A stretch of 58,104 nt of DNA from Flavimaricola sp. (GTDB lineage Bacteria; Pseudomonadota; Alphaproteobacteria; Rhodobacterales; Rhodobacteraceae): positions 1 through 58,104 of the forward strand of contig JAQWWH010000075.1 in NCBI GenBank assembly GCA_029255105.1. The letters run 5' to 3'. The translations under genes and the position numbers were made by a program. Positions within the stretch are counted from its first letter, which is position 1. Each line of letters begins with the position of its first letter. Shown here piece after piece: positions 35,443 to 44,220 of this stretch. The notes beneath the pieces are model-generated. The model saw only the letters and a list, made by a program, of their open reading frames with translations. It did not search any database and was not told where the DNA came from.

Positions 35443-36348
35443 TCATGACTGCTCGTTCAATGTCGACAAGGCCGCCCTGCGTGTCGCCCAGAATGCAACA
35501 ACAGCAGCCAGCGGCGGAATGACCAAGGGCCACAACCAACCAGCACCCTGGAACCCCAGCCCAGTCAGAAATCCGCCCGCGGTGTCCGCCCTTGGCAGAA
35601 GCAGAATGGCACACATACCCACCACCGTTCCAACAGCCGCCCCCGACAAGGCTCTCAAGGTAAACCGACGCACGAACGCACGGGCAATGTACACATCGCG
35701 TGCGCCCACCAGCCGCAGGACCCGGATGACCTGGGCATTCGCCGCAAGGGCGGCCTGGGCCGCAAGCATGATCATCGCGCCCGTTGATGTCCCGATCAGA
35801 ACGATCGATACGATCCCCAACAGGCGAAGCCGCGCCGCCGCATCGATCAGGGGTTCCCTCCAGCGGGTATGATCATCAAGCACGGCACCGGGCACTTCGG
35901 CCTGTAACCGTGCCCGCAGACCAATGGGGTCAAAGCCGTCGTCCTCTTCCACGATCTCGATAAGCTGCGGGATCGGAAGCGTATCCAAGGGCAGATCCGG
36001 ACCGAACCAGGGGGTCAGGAGGGCCTGCTCTTCTTCCATCGACAAGGCGCGGGCTGAGGTCACCCCCGGGGTCGTTTCAAGCAGCCGGATCGCCGCCGCG
36101 GTCTGCGCGTCAAGCTGATCCGCCGGCGCCGAAATGCGAAGTGTCGAGGTCCGCGCAAGCTCTGCCCCCCAACGGTCGGCCAATCGACCGGACGCCAGGC
36201 TAAGCGCCAGGGCGAAGACCGCCAAAAACGCCATAGCACCCGAGGTAAACAGCGTCAGCCGTGCCGTGAAACCCGTGGGAGGAACGGCCCTGTCGGCCTG
36301 GGGATCCCCGGCCAAAAGGGACAGCCCGCGTCCAATGACCACCTTCAT
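35443..36348 (-). CDS. ftsX: Cell division protein FtsX
   Basis: FtsX is the membrane subunit of the FtsEX complex, which controls septal peptidoglycan hydrolases. The 301-aa protein has an N-terminal cytoplasmic tail, TM1 (about 32-53), a periplasmic domain, and three helices in the C-terminal half (about 180-290), as expected for the family. Its start overlaps ftsE by 4 nt, so translation is coupled. Confidence 0.93.
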   Translation of the reverse strand: MKVVIGRGLSLLAGDPQADRAVPPTGFTARLTLFTSGAMAFLAVFALALSLASGRLADRWGAELARTSTLRISAPADQLDAQTAAAIRLLETTPGVTSARALSMEEEQALLTPWFGPDLPLDTLPIPQLIEIVEEDDGFDPIGLRARLQAEVPGAVLDDHTRWREPLIDAAARLRLLGIVSIVLIGTSTGAMIMLAAQAALAANAQVIRVLRLVGARDVYIARAFVRRFTLRALSGAAVGTVVGMCAILLLPRADTAGGFLTGLGFQGAGWLWPLVIPPLAAVVAFWATRRAALSTLNEQS

Positions 36349-37019
36349 AGATCAGCCCCCGCGGATTGAAGCCGACGGTTGCGCAACCGAAGAACCCGCG
36401 CCTGGACCTGCGCCTTGGCGGCCCGGATTAGGTTGAGGTCATGGGTGGCTATCAGGACGGCTTTTCCCATCCGGTTCAACTCGACGAGTAGTGTCAGCAG
36501 GCGCTGCGACATTTCCCAATCGATGTTCCCTGTCGGCTCGTCCGCGATGATGACATCAGGCGATGTGATCACAGCCCGAGCCAGGGCCGCCCTTTGACGC
36601 TCTCCCCCCGAAAGTTGGGGGGGCAATTGCCCTGCCTGATCCGCCAGACCAACCCAGCCCAGCAGATCTGAGAGGTTGCTGTCGATTTCATCCTGCCGGC
36701 CCGCAGCGGTGAGGGGCAACGCCACGTTTTCCGCAATGGGTAGGTGATCCAGGAACTGGCAGTCCTGATGGACCACACCGATCCGCCGTCGGGCCAGCGC
36801 AAGCTCATCCCGGCTCATGCCGCTCCGATCGACGCCGAACAGACTTGCTTTGCCCGATGTGGCGGTCAGATCGCCATAGCACAGCTTTAAAAGGGTCGTT
36901 TTCCCCGCCCCTGACGGACCTGTCAAAAAGTGGAACGATCCCTGGGCAAGCTCGAGGGTCAGATCGGAAAACAGCTCGGCCCCGCCATAACTGTATGCCA
37001 CGTTTCGCAGCTCAATCAC
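36345..37019 (-). CDS. ftsE: Cell division ATP-binding protein FtsE
   Basis: FtsE is the ABC ATPase partner of FtsX. The 224-aa protein has Walker A GPSGAGKT (34-41), a Q-loop near VHQDCQFL, signature LSGGERQ near 136 and Walker B VIIADEPTG near 156, followed by the D-loop and the switch His in ATHD. It is the first gene of ftsE-ftsX-plsC and is divergent from a zinc-ribbon membrane protein gene. The intergenic spacer of about 165 nt must hold both promoters. Confidence 0.96.
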   Translation of the reverse strand: MIELRNVAYSYGGAELFSDLTLELAQGSFHFLTGPSGAGKTTLLKLCYGDLTATSGKASLFGVDRSGMSRDELALARRRIGVVHQDCQFLDHLPIAENVALPLTAAGRQDEIDSNLSDLLGWVGLADQAGQLPPQLSGGERQRAALARAVITSPDVIIADEPTGNIDWEMSQRLLTLLVELNRMGKAVLIATHDLNLIRAAKAQVQARVLRLRNRRLQSAGADL

Positions 37020-37183
37020 CAGATCGCCCCTTTATTGTGTGTAACCCTTCTGCCCAACTTGGCCAAAGGTTTCAATCTGCACCGGAAGACCTGCCGCAAA
37101 ACCTTGGCGAACAGGCAGATCGTTGCTAGGTTAAACTCAAGAAGGGCGGATAAACCGCCGTTATCGGGCAAAGGACCTTCCTG

Positions 37184-38317
37184 ATGCGTCTGATCTGTCC
37201 CAATTGCGGTGCGCAATACGAGGTCGGGGATGATGTCATTCCCGCAGCCGGACGGGATGTGCAATGTTCCAATTGCGGCCACACATGGTTTGAGCAACCT
37301 GGTGCGTCCGAAGCGGCCGAGGCAGGGGACACCTATGTCCAGCCAAGACCGCCTGCCCCGCCACCTGCTGCACCATCCGGACCTACGCCACCAACCCGGC
37401 CGCCCGAATCCGAGGCTCATGAGCCGGAGCCGGATGAATACTTTGCCGACGATGATGAATGGCCCCCTTCAAGGTCTTCTGGATCCAATACCGCAGACGA
37501 TCCGGACATCTCGTCCGACGGCGAGGATGACCTTTCAGACACTCCCGGCGCAGACCGCTGGGACGCAGTGAACACCGAACCGCAAGACACCTCCGAAACA
37601 CCAAGGACGCAAAGTGCGTCTGTTGAGGATGACGACCAGACTGATGGCGATGACCATGACGAGGAAGAGGACGAGGAAGAGGATGGCGAAAATCGCTATG
37701 TCGCGCCCACACCGGACGAACAGCGTCCTTCGAGGGCTGCCCGCTCAACCGTCTCGCCCCAGATTGCCGAAATCCTGCGCGAAGAGGCCGCAAGAGAGGA
37801 GGCCGCCCGCCGGGCTGAGGTCGAGAATGCCTTTCAAAGTCAGCCAGACCTTGGACTAGAGGCGCCACTGGACCGCGACGCACAGCTTGCCGAAGAGGCC
37901 CGCCGCCGAATGTTGCGGATGCGCGGCGAAGAGGCCCCCGCCATCGGGGCCACCGCAGCTGCCACGCGGCGTGAGCTTCTGCCTGATATCGAAGAGATCA
38001 ACTCTTCGCTTGGCAAGTCCACGCCCAGACCTGCAACCGCGCAACGCAGTGCGATTCCTGATGAAACCAGTAAGGGCAGGCGCGGCTTTCGATTAGGGTT
38101 CAGCGTGGTGCTTCTCATCGCGATGGGGGCCCTGTTGGCCTACACCAATGGGCCCTCCCTCGCTCAGCGGGTGCCATCCATCGCCCCGATGATGTCAAAC
38201 TATGTGTCCAGCGTCGATCAGGGCCGACTATGGCTCGATATTCGGGTGCAGGCGCTTCTAAAACAGTTGGAAGGCGCAGAGGGCGTCACGCCAGCGACAA
38301 CAAGTTCGGGCAACTGA
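37184..38317 (+). CDS. Zinc-ribbon, acidic, single-pass membrane protein
   Basis: The 377-aa protein begins with an MJ0042-type zinc ribbon (Cys5, Cys8, Cys28, Cys31). A long Pro-rich and very acidic low-complexity region follows (about 45-180, with many Asp/Glu), then a charged helical part (about 190-250), one membrane helix (about 305-320) and a short periplasmic tail. Such proteins lie divergently from ftsE in Rhodobacterales and have no proven function. The layout resembles anti-sigma or scaffold proteins with a disordered linker, but that is inference. The start has AGGACC upstream and the conserved MRLICPNC sequence. Confidence 0.82.
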   Translation: MRLICPNCGAQYEVGDDVIPAAGRDVQCSNCGHTWFEQPGASEAAEAGDTYVQPRPPAPPPAAPSGPTPPTRPPESEAHEPEPDEYFADDDEWPPSRSSGSNTADDPDISSDGEDDLSDTPGADRWDAVNTEPQDTSETPRTQSASVEDDDQTDGDDHDEEEDEEEDGENRYVAPTPDEQRPSRAARSTVSPQIAEILREEAAREEAARRAEVENAFQSQPDLGLEAPLDRDAQLAEEARRRMLRMRGEEAPAIGATAAATRRELLPDIEEINSSLGKSTPRPATAQRSAIPDETSKGRRGFRLGFSVVLLIAMGALLAYTNGPSLAQRVPSIAPMMSNYVSSVDQGRLWLDIRVQALLKQLEGAEGVTPATTSSGN

Positions 38318-38381
38318 TCCGAACTGCCCGCCCCTAAGGTGCAAACAAAGCTCGTCGCGACGGCCATCCGGTTCGGCGGGC

Positions 38382-40952
38382 TTAGAACCGCTCCAGCAGC
38401 CTCTTGAGGTAATCGAGTTCCTCAGTGGGTCTTTCCTGCTCTGCCGAACGGCGGCGGATCTCGTCCAACAATTCCTCGGCCCGGCGGTAGACATCGCCGC
38501 CTTGCAGCATGTTCTCATCCGTGCCGAACTGACCAGTGCTGCCAAGCTGGCGGCCAAGGGGGTCGCGCCGGGTGGGCTCTACCCGGCCATCCGCTGCCCC
38601 TTGCTGTTGGCCCTGACCCGGCTCCTGCTCGTTCTGGGCAAGGGCCTCGCCAAGGTTGCGCATTCCGTCACGCAGGGCGTTCATCGCTTCGGCCTGGCGA
38701 TCGATGGCCTCGGCCATATCGCCCTGTCGCAGCGCCTCTTCTGCCCCGTCCATCGCGCCCTCTGCTCGCTCCAGCGCACGGCGGGTTGCCTCGGCCTCTT
38801 CGCCGCTGAGGGCTGGCAGATTGCCTTGCTGGCGGTTCAATTCGTCGCGCAGGGCCTGCTGTCGGTCGGCAAGGCTGCCCTGACCCGGCTGATCCCCTTC
38901 GCCACCCTGGCCCTGATCGTTCTGCTGACCCTGGCCGGTCGGGTCGTCGCCCGGGCTTTGACCCTGACCCTGTTGACCACCTTGAGGGTCCTCACCCGGT
39001 TGCTGACCTTGCTGTTGTCCTTGCTGACCGGGCTGGCCATTGAACTGCTCCTGCAATTCGCGGAAGGCCTCATCGGACAGGTCCTGCTGGTCGCGCAGCG
39101 TCTCTGCCAGATCCTGCATCGACTGCTGTCCTGGCGACCCTTCGCCGTTCTGACCCTGATTCTGGGTGACCTGCAGGTTCTCCATCAACTGGTTAAGCTG
39201 TTCCATCAGCTCTGCCGCCTCGGCCATGCGCCCCTCTTCCATCAGCTCCTGAATGCGGTCCATGAGGGCCTGCAGTTCATCCTGCGTGATCTGCATACTG
39301 TTTTCAGAGCTTTGCGGCTGGTCCGTCCCATCGCCGGGCTCGGCATTCTCGGCCAGCATGCGCATGTAGTCGTCCATCGCTTCGCGAAGCTCATTCATCA
39401 GCTCCGCGATCTCTTCGTCGGACGCACCGTTGCGCATGGCCTCTGCCAGACGCTCTTGCGCGCGGCGCAGGCGTTCGCGGGCATCGGCAAGCGTGCCATC
39501 CTCAAGCTGAATGGCAAGGTCCCAAAGGGCCTGAGCAATCTCGTCCACCACTTCCGAGGACAAGGGCCCCTCCGAGGACAAGGTATCCAGACGCCGCAGG
39601 GTCACGTTCAGGCGCAGATAGGTCGTCTCATTGGGGAAGATATCTTCGGGAGTGTAGGCAACCGCCCGCAACACCTGCAGGACCCGGCGCGAATTCGACT
39701 GGGCCCACAAAAGGTCGCGGCGCTGTTCAATGACCGCGCGGGCGACCGGCTGGAAAAAGCGGCGGCCGGGCAGCACCATCGGCTCGGGTGCTGCGACACC
39801 TTCTTGTCCGCTGGCGTCCGTCACACTCATCGTGACCGTGACTGGTAGGTTGGCAAACGGATGCTGGCTGAAATCGTCGATCAACAACTCTTCAAACTCG
39901 GTCCGATCGCCTGAAAACGGCATGGGCAGGTCAACGACAACCGGCTCGCGCGCGTCGGGTTCCACGGACAGGCCAAAGCTGCGGTCGACGGCATCAAGAT
40001 CCAGCGCAATAACCGCCTGCCCCGCCATCACGCCGTAGTCGTCTTTGGCGGCAAACGGCAGGGCAAGGGCGCCCATCGCGTCGGCCTGAACTGGTCCCGT
40101 GACCTCAACGGTCGGCAAGGCGTCATCCAACACACGCAAATCCCAGGACGCACCACCAGGCCCATCAATGGTCAGGGTCCCGCTTTGGGCCACGTTAAAG
40201 GTCTGTTGTGGGGCACTGGCACTGTCGAGATCCTCGATCCGGCCAGATACCGTCTCTGCCACGGTCAGGGCGCCGACCTCGCCATAGAGGCGAAGGGTGA
40301 CGCGGCTGCCTTCAGCTACCGAAAGAGGGCCTTGCGGAATATCGGCAAGATACAGCGACGGTCGACCGGTGTAGGACGGCGGCTCCACCCAGCCCTCCCA
40401 AACAGGGCCGGCGGCAAGGACAGAACCACCGCCGGACGCCACCTCACCAACAGTGCCCACACGCAGGACAGAGCCAAAGAGAAGGGCAGTCACAAAAACC
40501 AGAAGCGCCATGAACCGCAGGCCGAATGGATCGCGGGACGATACCCTGAGATCCGGCTCTACCGGCTTTGCGGCCCGGGTGCGGTCGGCCATGCGGGCCA
40601 GATGCGCCCGCCAGACCGCTTCCGACGCCGGATCGCCCGATCCGATAGCCTGGCTGTCGGTCAACGCGGCAATCGGGCGACCCGGCAGCGAGGCATCGAC
40701 ACGCGCCACCGCCTCCGACCGGGTGGGCCAGCGAAACCGGCGCAAGCCCAGCGCAAGGGTGACGGCCAGGGCAACAACGGCAAGAACGACACAGGCCCAA
40801 AAAGCCTCGATCGGCAAAAGCTCGTGCCAGCCCATCAGCAAGGGGGCAAGGACCAACGCCAGCACCGACCAGACCGGCCAAAACGCCCGCGTCACGCGTT
40901 CAGCCAACATGCCCAAACGGGTCAGGCCCACCGGCCAGGCCAGGTGGCGCAT
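38382..40952 (-). CDS. TIGR02302 family membrane protein (DUF4175)
   Basis: The 856-aa protein is of the TIGR02302/DUF4175 family, found in Alphaproteobacteria and of unknown function. It has two membrane helices near 28-70 and a third near 160. A periplasmic beta-rich region and a long helical region with heptad-like Glu/Leu/Met repeats (about 440-600) follow, then a Gln/Gly-rich low-complexity stretch (about 604-690) and a final helical part. It follows lysA by 68 nt and is probably the last gene of the argH-lptM-DUF2834-lysA run. The opposite strand is open across the low-complexity part because of the biased composition. Confidence 0.88.
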   Translation of the reverse strand: MRHLAWPVGLTRLGMLAERVTRAFWPVWSVLALVLAPLLMGWHELLPIEAFWACVVLAVVALAVTLALGLRRFRWPTRSEAVARVDASLPGRPIAALTDSQAIGSGDPASEAVWRAHLARMADRTRAAKPVEPDLRVSSRDPFGLRFMALLVFVTALLFGSVLRVGTVGEVASGGGSVLAAGPVWEGWVEPPSYTGRPSLYLADIPQGPLSVAEGSRVTLRLYGEVGALTVAETVSGRIEDLDSASAPQQTFNVAQSGTLTIDGPGGASWDLRVLDDALPTVEVTGPVQADAMGALALPFAAKDDYGVMAGQAVIALDLDAVDRSFGLSVEPDAREPVVVDLPMPFSGDRTEFEELLIDDFSQHPFANLPVTVTMSVTDASGQEGVAAPEPMVLPGRRFFQPVARAVIEQRRDLLWAQSNSRRVLQVLRAVAYTPEDIFPNETTYLRLNVTLRRLDTLSSEGPLSSEVVDEIAQALWDLAIQLEDGTLADARERLRRAQERLAEAMRNGASDEEIAELMNELREAMDDYMRMLAENAEPGDGTDQPQSSENSMQITQDELQALMDRIQELMEEGRMAEAAELMEQLNQLMENLQVTQNQGQNGEGSPGQQSMQDLAETLRDQQDLSDEAFRELQEQFNGQPGQQGQQQGQQPGEDPQGGQQGQGQSPGDDPTGQGQQNDQGQGGEGDQPGQGSLADRQQALRDELNRQQGNLPALSGEEAEATRRALERAEGAMDGAEEALRQGDMAEAIDRQAEAMNALRDGMRNLGEALAQNEQEPGQGQQQGAADGRVEPTRRDPLGRQLGSTGQFGTDENMLQGGDVYRRAEELLDEIRRRSAEQERPTEELDYLKRLLERF

Positions 40953-41020
40953 GTCAGGGGTCGTCGGGGGCGGTAACGGCGTCAGTGGTTTTCTCCTGCG
41001 TTCGCTCGAAACCTAGTGCC

Positions 41021-42286
41021 TCAGAGCCATGAAGGAATGGTATCGCGCGAAATCATCTCGTCAAAGGTCGGTCTTGGGCGGATAACTGCGAAGTGATCGC
41101 CCTGAACCAGCACTTCGGGCACCAAAAGGCGCGAATTGTACTCACTGGACATAACCGCGCCGTAGGCACCGGCAGATCGGAAGGCAACAAGATCACCATC
41201 GGCCAGCTTGGGCATCATCCTGCCCTTGGCAAAAGTGTCACCACTTTCACAGATCGGACCGACGATATCGTAGGATACCCGGTCGTGGCCCGGTGCAGGC
41301 TCGGCCACCGGGACGATATCGTGATGGGCCTCGTACATGGCCGGACGGATCAGGTCGTTCATCGCGCCATCCAGGATCAGAAACTCGCGGTCCTCGCCGG
41401 ACTTCACATAGATCACCTGGGTCAAAAGGATCCCCGCGTTGCCCGAAATGAGGCGGCCCGGCTCGATCTCGATCTCGCATCCCAGGTGGCCCACCGTGCG
41501 GCGGATCAGTTCGCCATATTCGCTTGGCAACGGCGGGGCAGTGTTGTCGCGCACGTAAGGAATGCCAAGACCGCCACCAAGATCCAACCGGGTAATCTCA
41601 TGTCCATCCGCGCGCAACTGCACCGTGAGTTCCGCGACCTTGAGATAGGCCGCCTCGAACGGCGCCAGCTCGGTCAGCTGGCTGCCGATGTGCACGTCGA
41701 TGCCAATGACCTTCAGCCCCGGCAGGGACGCGGCCATTGCATAGACCTCGCGGGCCCGCGAGATTGGGATGCCAAACTTGTTCTCGGACTTGCCGGTTGC
41801 GATCTTGGCATGGGTCTTGGCATCGACGTCAGGGTTCACCCGCACCGTGATCGGGGCCACGGTCCCAAGGCACACCGCCACCTCGCTAAGGGCGACCATC
41901 TCCGGCTCGCTCTCGACATTAAACTGTCGGATGCCGCCTTCCAGGGCCAACCGCATCTCCTGGCGGGTCTTGCCGACGCCGGAAAACACGATGCGATCGC
42001 CCGGCACGCCGGCCGCCTTCGCCCTCAGGTATTCACCCGCCGACACCACGTCCATGCCCGCACCCGCATCGCCCAGCAACTTCAGCACAGCCACATTGGA
42101 CAGCGACTTCATGGCGTAGCACACAAGGTGCGGCATGCCCGCCAGCGCCTCGTCGAAAAGACGAAAGTGGCGCAGCAAGGTCGCGGCCGAATAGACGTAG
42201 ACCGGCGTCCCGACAGCGGCCGCGATATCGGAAAGGGGTACATCCTCGGCCATCAATTGGCCGTCCCTGTATAGAAAATGATCCAT
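41021..42286 (-). CDS. lysA: Diaminopimelate decarboxylase
   Basis: LysA decarboxylates meso-diaminopimelate to L-lysine, the last step of lysine synthesis. The 421-aa protein is a fold-III PLP enzyme with the Schiff-base Lys60 in YAMKSLSNV, the glycine-rich LDLGGGLGIPY, and the second-subunit Cys in GPICESGDTFA. ATG 42286 (MDHFLYRDGQL) is the family start. The order lptM-like gene, DUF2834 gene, lysA recalls the lppL-lysA order of Pseudomonas. A TATTTTTGG-type element lies in its 63-nt leader. Confidence 0.96.
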   Translation of the reverse strand: MDHFLYRDGQLMAEDVPLSDIAAAVGTPVYVYSAATLLRHFRLFDEALAGMPHLVCYAMKSLSNVAVLKLLGDAGAGMDVVSAGEYLRAKAAGVPGDRIVFSGVGKTRQEMRLALEGGIRQFNVESEPEMVALSEVAVCLGTVAPITVRVNPDVDAKTHAKIATGKSENKFGIPISRAREVYAMAASLPGLKVIGIDVHIGSQLTELAPFEAAYLKVAELTVQLRADGHEITRLDLGGGLGIPYVRDNTAPPLPSEYGELIRRTVGHLGCEIEIEPGRLISGNAGILLTQVIYVKSGEDREFLILDGAMNDLIRPAMYEAHHDIVPVAEPAPGHDRVSYDIVGPICESGDTFAKGRMMPKLADGDLVAFRSAGAYGAVMSSEYNSRLLVPEVLVQGDHFAVIRPRPTFDEMISRDTIPSWL

Positions 42287-42314
42287 CTGCCGCCCTACCC
42301 TGTCACCGCTTTTT

Positions 42315-42340
42315 CTTGCCAAAAATATTCCCGCCGGAGG
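42315..42340 (-). repeat. TATTTTTGG-type leader element, copy upstream of lysA
   Basis: On the - strand CCTCCGGCGGGAATATTTTT is followed by GGCAAG. It lies in the 63-nt gap between the DUF2834 gene and lysA and is nearly the same as the copy upstream of dgcA. Confidence 0.5.
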
Positions 42341-42349
42341 CATACAACC

Positions 42350-42667
42350 TCAGACAACAGGACGTGTCCTCAGGAACAGGTATAGCGGCAAACCACAGCT
42401 CACCCCGATGCCAAAGGTGGCCGGAATGGCGATCAGCGCCAGCCAGTTCCGCCGAACGAAAACCTCCGCCACGATCCAGACCGTCAGGGCGATTGCCGCA
42501 ATGGTCAGGTCCCAGGTCAGGCCTGTGGTTGACCCGTTGACATACCAGGCGTCGATCAGGCCCGACAGCCCGGTTCCGGTTTCCCGCATATAGCCAAGGA
42601 AATAGTACATCGGGTGGATCGCACCCCAGATGGCAAGGCCAAGATAGATCAGGCGCAGGGGCGACAT
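42350..42667 (-). CDS. DUF2834 family membrane protein
   Basis: The 105-aa protein has three membrane helices (about 4-24, 50-72 and 76-99) and matches the DUF2834 family of small membrane proteins of unknown role. The first part, YLGLAIWGAIHPMYYFL, is typical. Its ATG overlaps the stop of the lipoprotein gene by one base (TAATG), which fixes the start well downstream of the long open frame. It precedes lysA. Confidence 0.82.
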   Translation of the reverse strand: MSPLRLIYLGLAIWGAIHPMYYFLGYMRETGTGLSGLIDAWYVNGSTTGLTWDLTIAAIALTVWIVAEVFVRRNWLALIAIPATFGIGVSCGLPLYLFLRTRPVV

Positions 42668-42810
42668 TACAGGTTCATCTCCGGAGGGACCGCACTTGTA
42701 TCCATGGCGGCGGTTTGAGGCCCAGCAGGGCTCGTTGGCATGAAAGGCGGGCCTTCTGCCCCACATGAGGCGAGGGCTGTCAGCGCCAGCAGCGCGGCAA
42801 ACGCTCTCAT
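42667..42810 (-). CDS. lptM: LptM-like small lipoprotein
   Basis: This 47-aa gene is easily missed. It encodes a lipoprotein signal with lipobox LASC (Cys16) followed by GAEGPPFMP. The C-G-x-x-G-P-x-x-x-P pattern after the lipidated Cys matches LptM/LppL proteins (for example CGLKGPLYFP in E. coli). LptM assists oxidative maturation of the LPS transporter LptD. Its ATG overlaps the argH stop by 4 nt and its stop overlaps the DUF2834 start, so it is firmly in the operon. The nearby lysA matches the usual lppL-lysA context. Function by homology and context is inference. Confidence 0.75.
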   Translation of the reverse strand: MRAFAALLALTALASCGAEGPPFMPTSPAGPQTAAMDTSAVPPEMNL

Positions 42811-44195
42811 CCCAGGATCTCCTTCCAACGCGCAATCTGGACGCGCACCTGATCCGGCGCCGTCCCACCGTAAGAGGTGCGGCTCGCCACCGAATTGTCC
42901 ACGCCCAGCACGTCAAAAACCGATGTCGTGATTGCCGCATGCACGCTCTGCATCTCGGCGAGGCTGAGTTCGGGCAGGTCACAACCCTTGCTTTCGGCCA
43001 GGGCCACCAGGCTGCCGGTCACGTGATGCGCCTCGCGGAACGGCAGGCCAAGGGTGCGGACCAGCCAGTCCGCCAGGTCGGTCGCGGTGGAAAAGCCCGT
43101 CGCTGCCGCCTTGCACAGATTGTCCTGCTGTCCGGTCATATCCGCCACCATGCCCGCCATGGCCGCAAGGGCCAGCAAAAGGTTGTCGGCGGCGTCAAAG
43201 ACCTGTTCCTTGTCTTCCTGCATGTCCTTTGAATAGGTCAGGGGCAGCCCTTTCATTACCGTCATTAGGGCGACATTGGCCCCGAAGATGCGGCCGATCT
43301 TGGCCCGGATCAGCTCTGCCGCGTCAGGATTGCGCTTTTGCGGCATGATCGAGGATCCGGTCGACCAGCGGTCCGACATCTTCACAAAGCGGAACTGGGC
43401 CGAGGACCAGATGACAAGCTCTTCGGACAGTCGCGACAGGTGCATCGCACAGATCGAGGCGGCGGCCAGAAACTCCAGCGCGAAATCCCGGTCAGCGACC
43501 GCATCCAGCGAGTTGGCCGATGGCCGGTCAAAGCCCAATGCCTCGGCGGTCATGTGCCGGTCTATGGGAAACGAGGTCCCTGCAAGCGCCGCGGCCCCCA
43601 GGGGCGATTCGTTCATCCGCTTGCGGGCATCGGCAAAGCGGGCGCGGTCGCGGGACAGCATCTCGACATAGGCCAGCATATGATGGCCCCAGGTCACCGG
43701 CTGGGCCACCTGCAAATGGGTGAACCCGGGCATCACCCAATCAGCACCAGTTTCTGCCTGACCGACCAGAGCCTTCATCAAAGCATCAATGGCGGTATCG
43801 GCGGCGTCGCACTGGTCGCGCACCCAAAGCCGGAAATCGACGGCAACCTGATCATTCCGGCTGCGGGCGGTATGCAATCGTCCGGCGGGTTCGCCAATCA
43901 GATCCTTCAACCGGGCCTCCACATTCATGTGGATGTCCTCAAGTGCCGTCGAAAACGCGAAATTGCCGGCCTCGATCTCTGACAAGACCGTGAGAAGGCC
44001 TTCCCCGATCGCCTCGGCATCCTTAGTGGTGATGATGCCTGTGGCCGCCAGCATGGCGGCATGGGCCCGGGACCCTGCGATGTCCTGGTGGGCCAGACGC
44101 TGGTCGAAGCCGATAGAGGCGTTGATCGCCTCCATGATGGCATCGGGTCCAGCGGCGAACCGCCCGCCCCACATCGCGTTCGAGGTCTTGGTCAT
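42807..44195 (-). CDS. argH: Argininosuccinate lyase
   Basis: ArgH splits argininosuccinate into arginine and fumarate, the last step of arginine synthesis. The 462-aa protein has [20 protein letters not shown] at the N-terminus, [19 protein letters not shown] and the superfamily signature [12 protein letters not shown]. Length and start are normal. It heads the run argH-lptM-DUF2834-lysA-TIGR02302 on the - strand. Its start lies only 25 nt from the start of the divergent tlpA gene. Confidence 0.97.
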   Translation of the reverse strand: MTKTSNAMWGGRFAAGPDAIMEAINASIGFDQRLAHQDIAGSRAHAAMLAATGIITTKDAEAIGEGLLTVLSEIEAGNFAFSTALEDIHMNVEARLKDLIGEPAGRLHTARSRNDQVAVDFRLWVRDQCDAADTAIDALMKALVGQAETGADWVMPGFTHLQVAQPVTWGHHMLAYVEMLSRDRARFADARKRMNESPLGAAALAGTSFPIDRHMTAEALGFDRPSANSLDAVADRDFALEFLAAASICAMHLSRLSEELVIWSSAQFRFVKMSDRWSTGSSIMPQKRNPDAAELIRAKIGRIFGANVALMTVMKGLPLTYSKDMQEDKEQVFDAADNLLLALAAMAGMVADMTGQQDNLCKAAATGFSTATDLADWLVRTLGLPFREAHHVTGSLVALAESKGCDLPELSLAEMQSVHAAITTSVFDVLGVDNSVASRTSYGGTAPDQVRVQIARWKEILG

Positions 44196-44220
44196 TGGTC
44201 AGGTCCCATCCGGAGGCAAC

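Noticed and set aside
38300..38335. Terminator between the zinc-ribbon gene and the TIGR02302 gene
   Set aside because: A CGGGCA/TGCCCG pairing exists, but the stem is only 6 bp, the loop is long and no T-run follows.
38502..39848. 448-aa plus-strand Leu-rich frame opposite the TIGR02302 gene
   Set aside because: It arises from the complement of Gln/Glu-rich codons (CAG/GAG read as CTG/CTC). It looks membrane-like only because of that composition.
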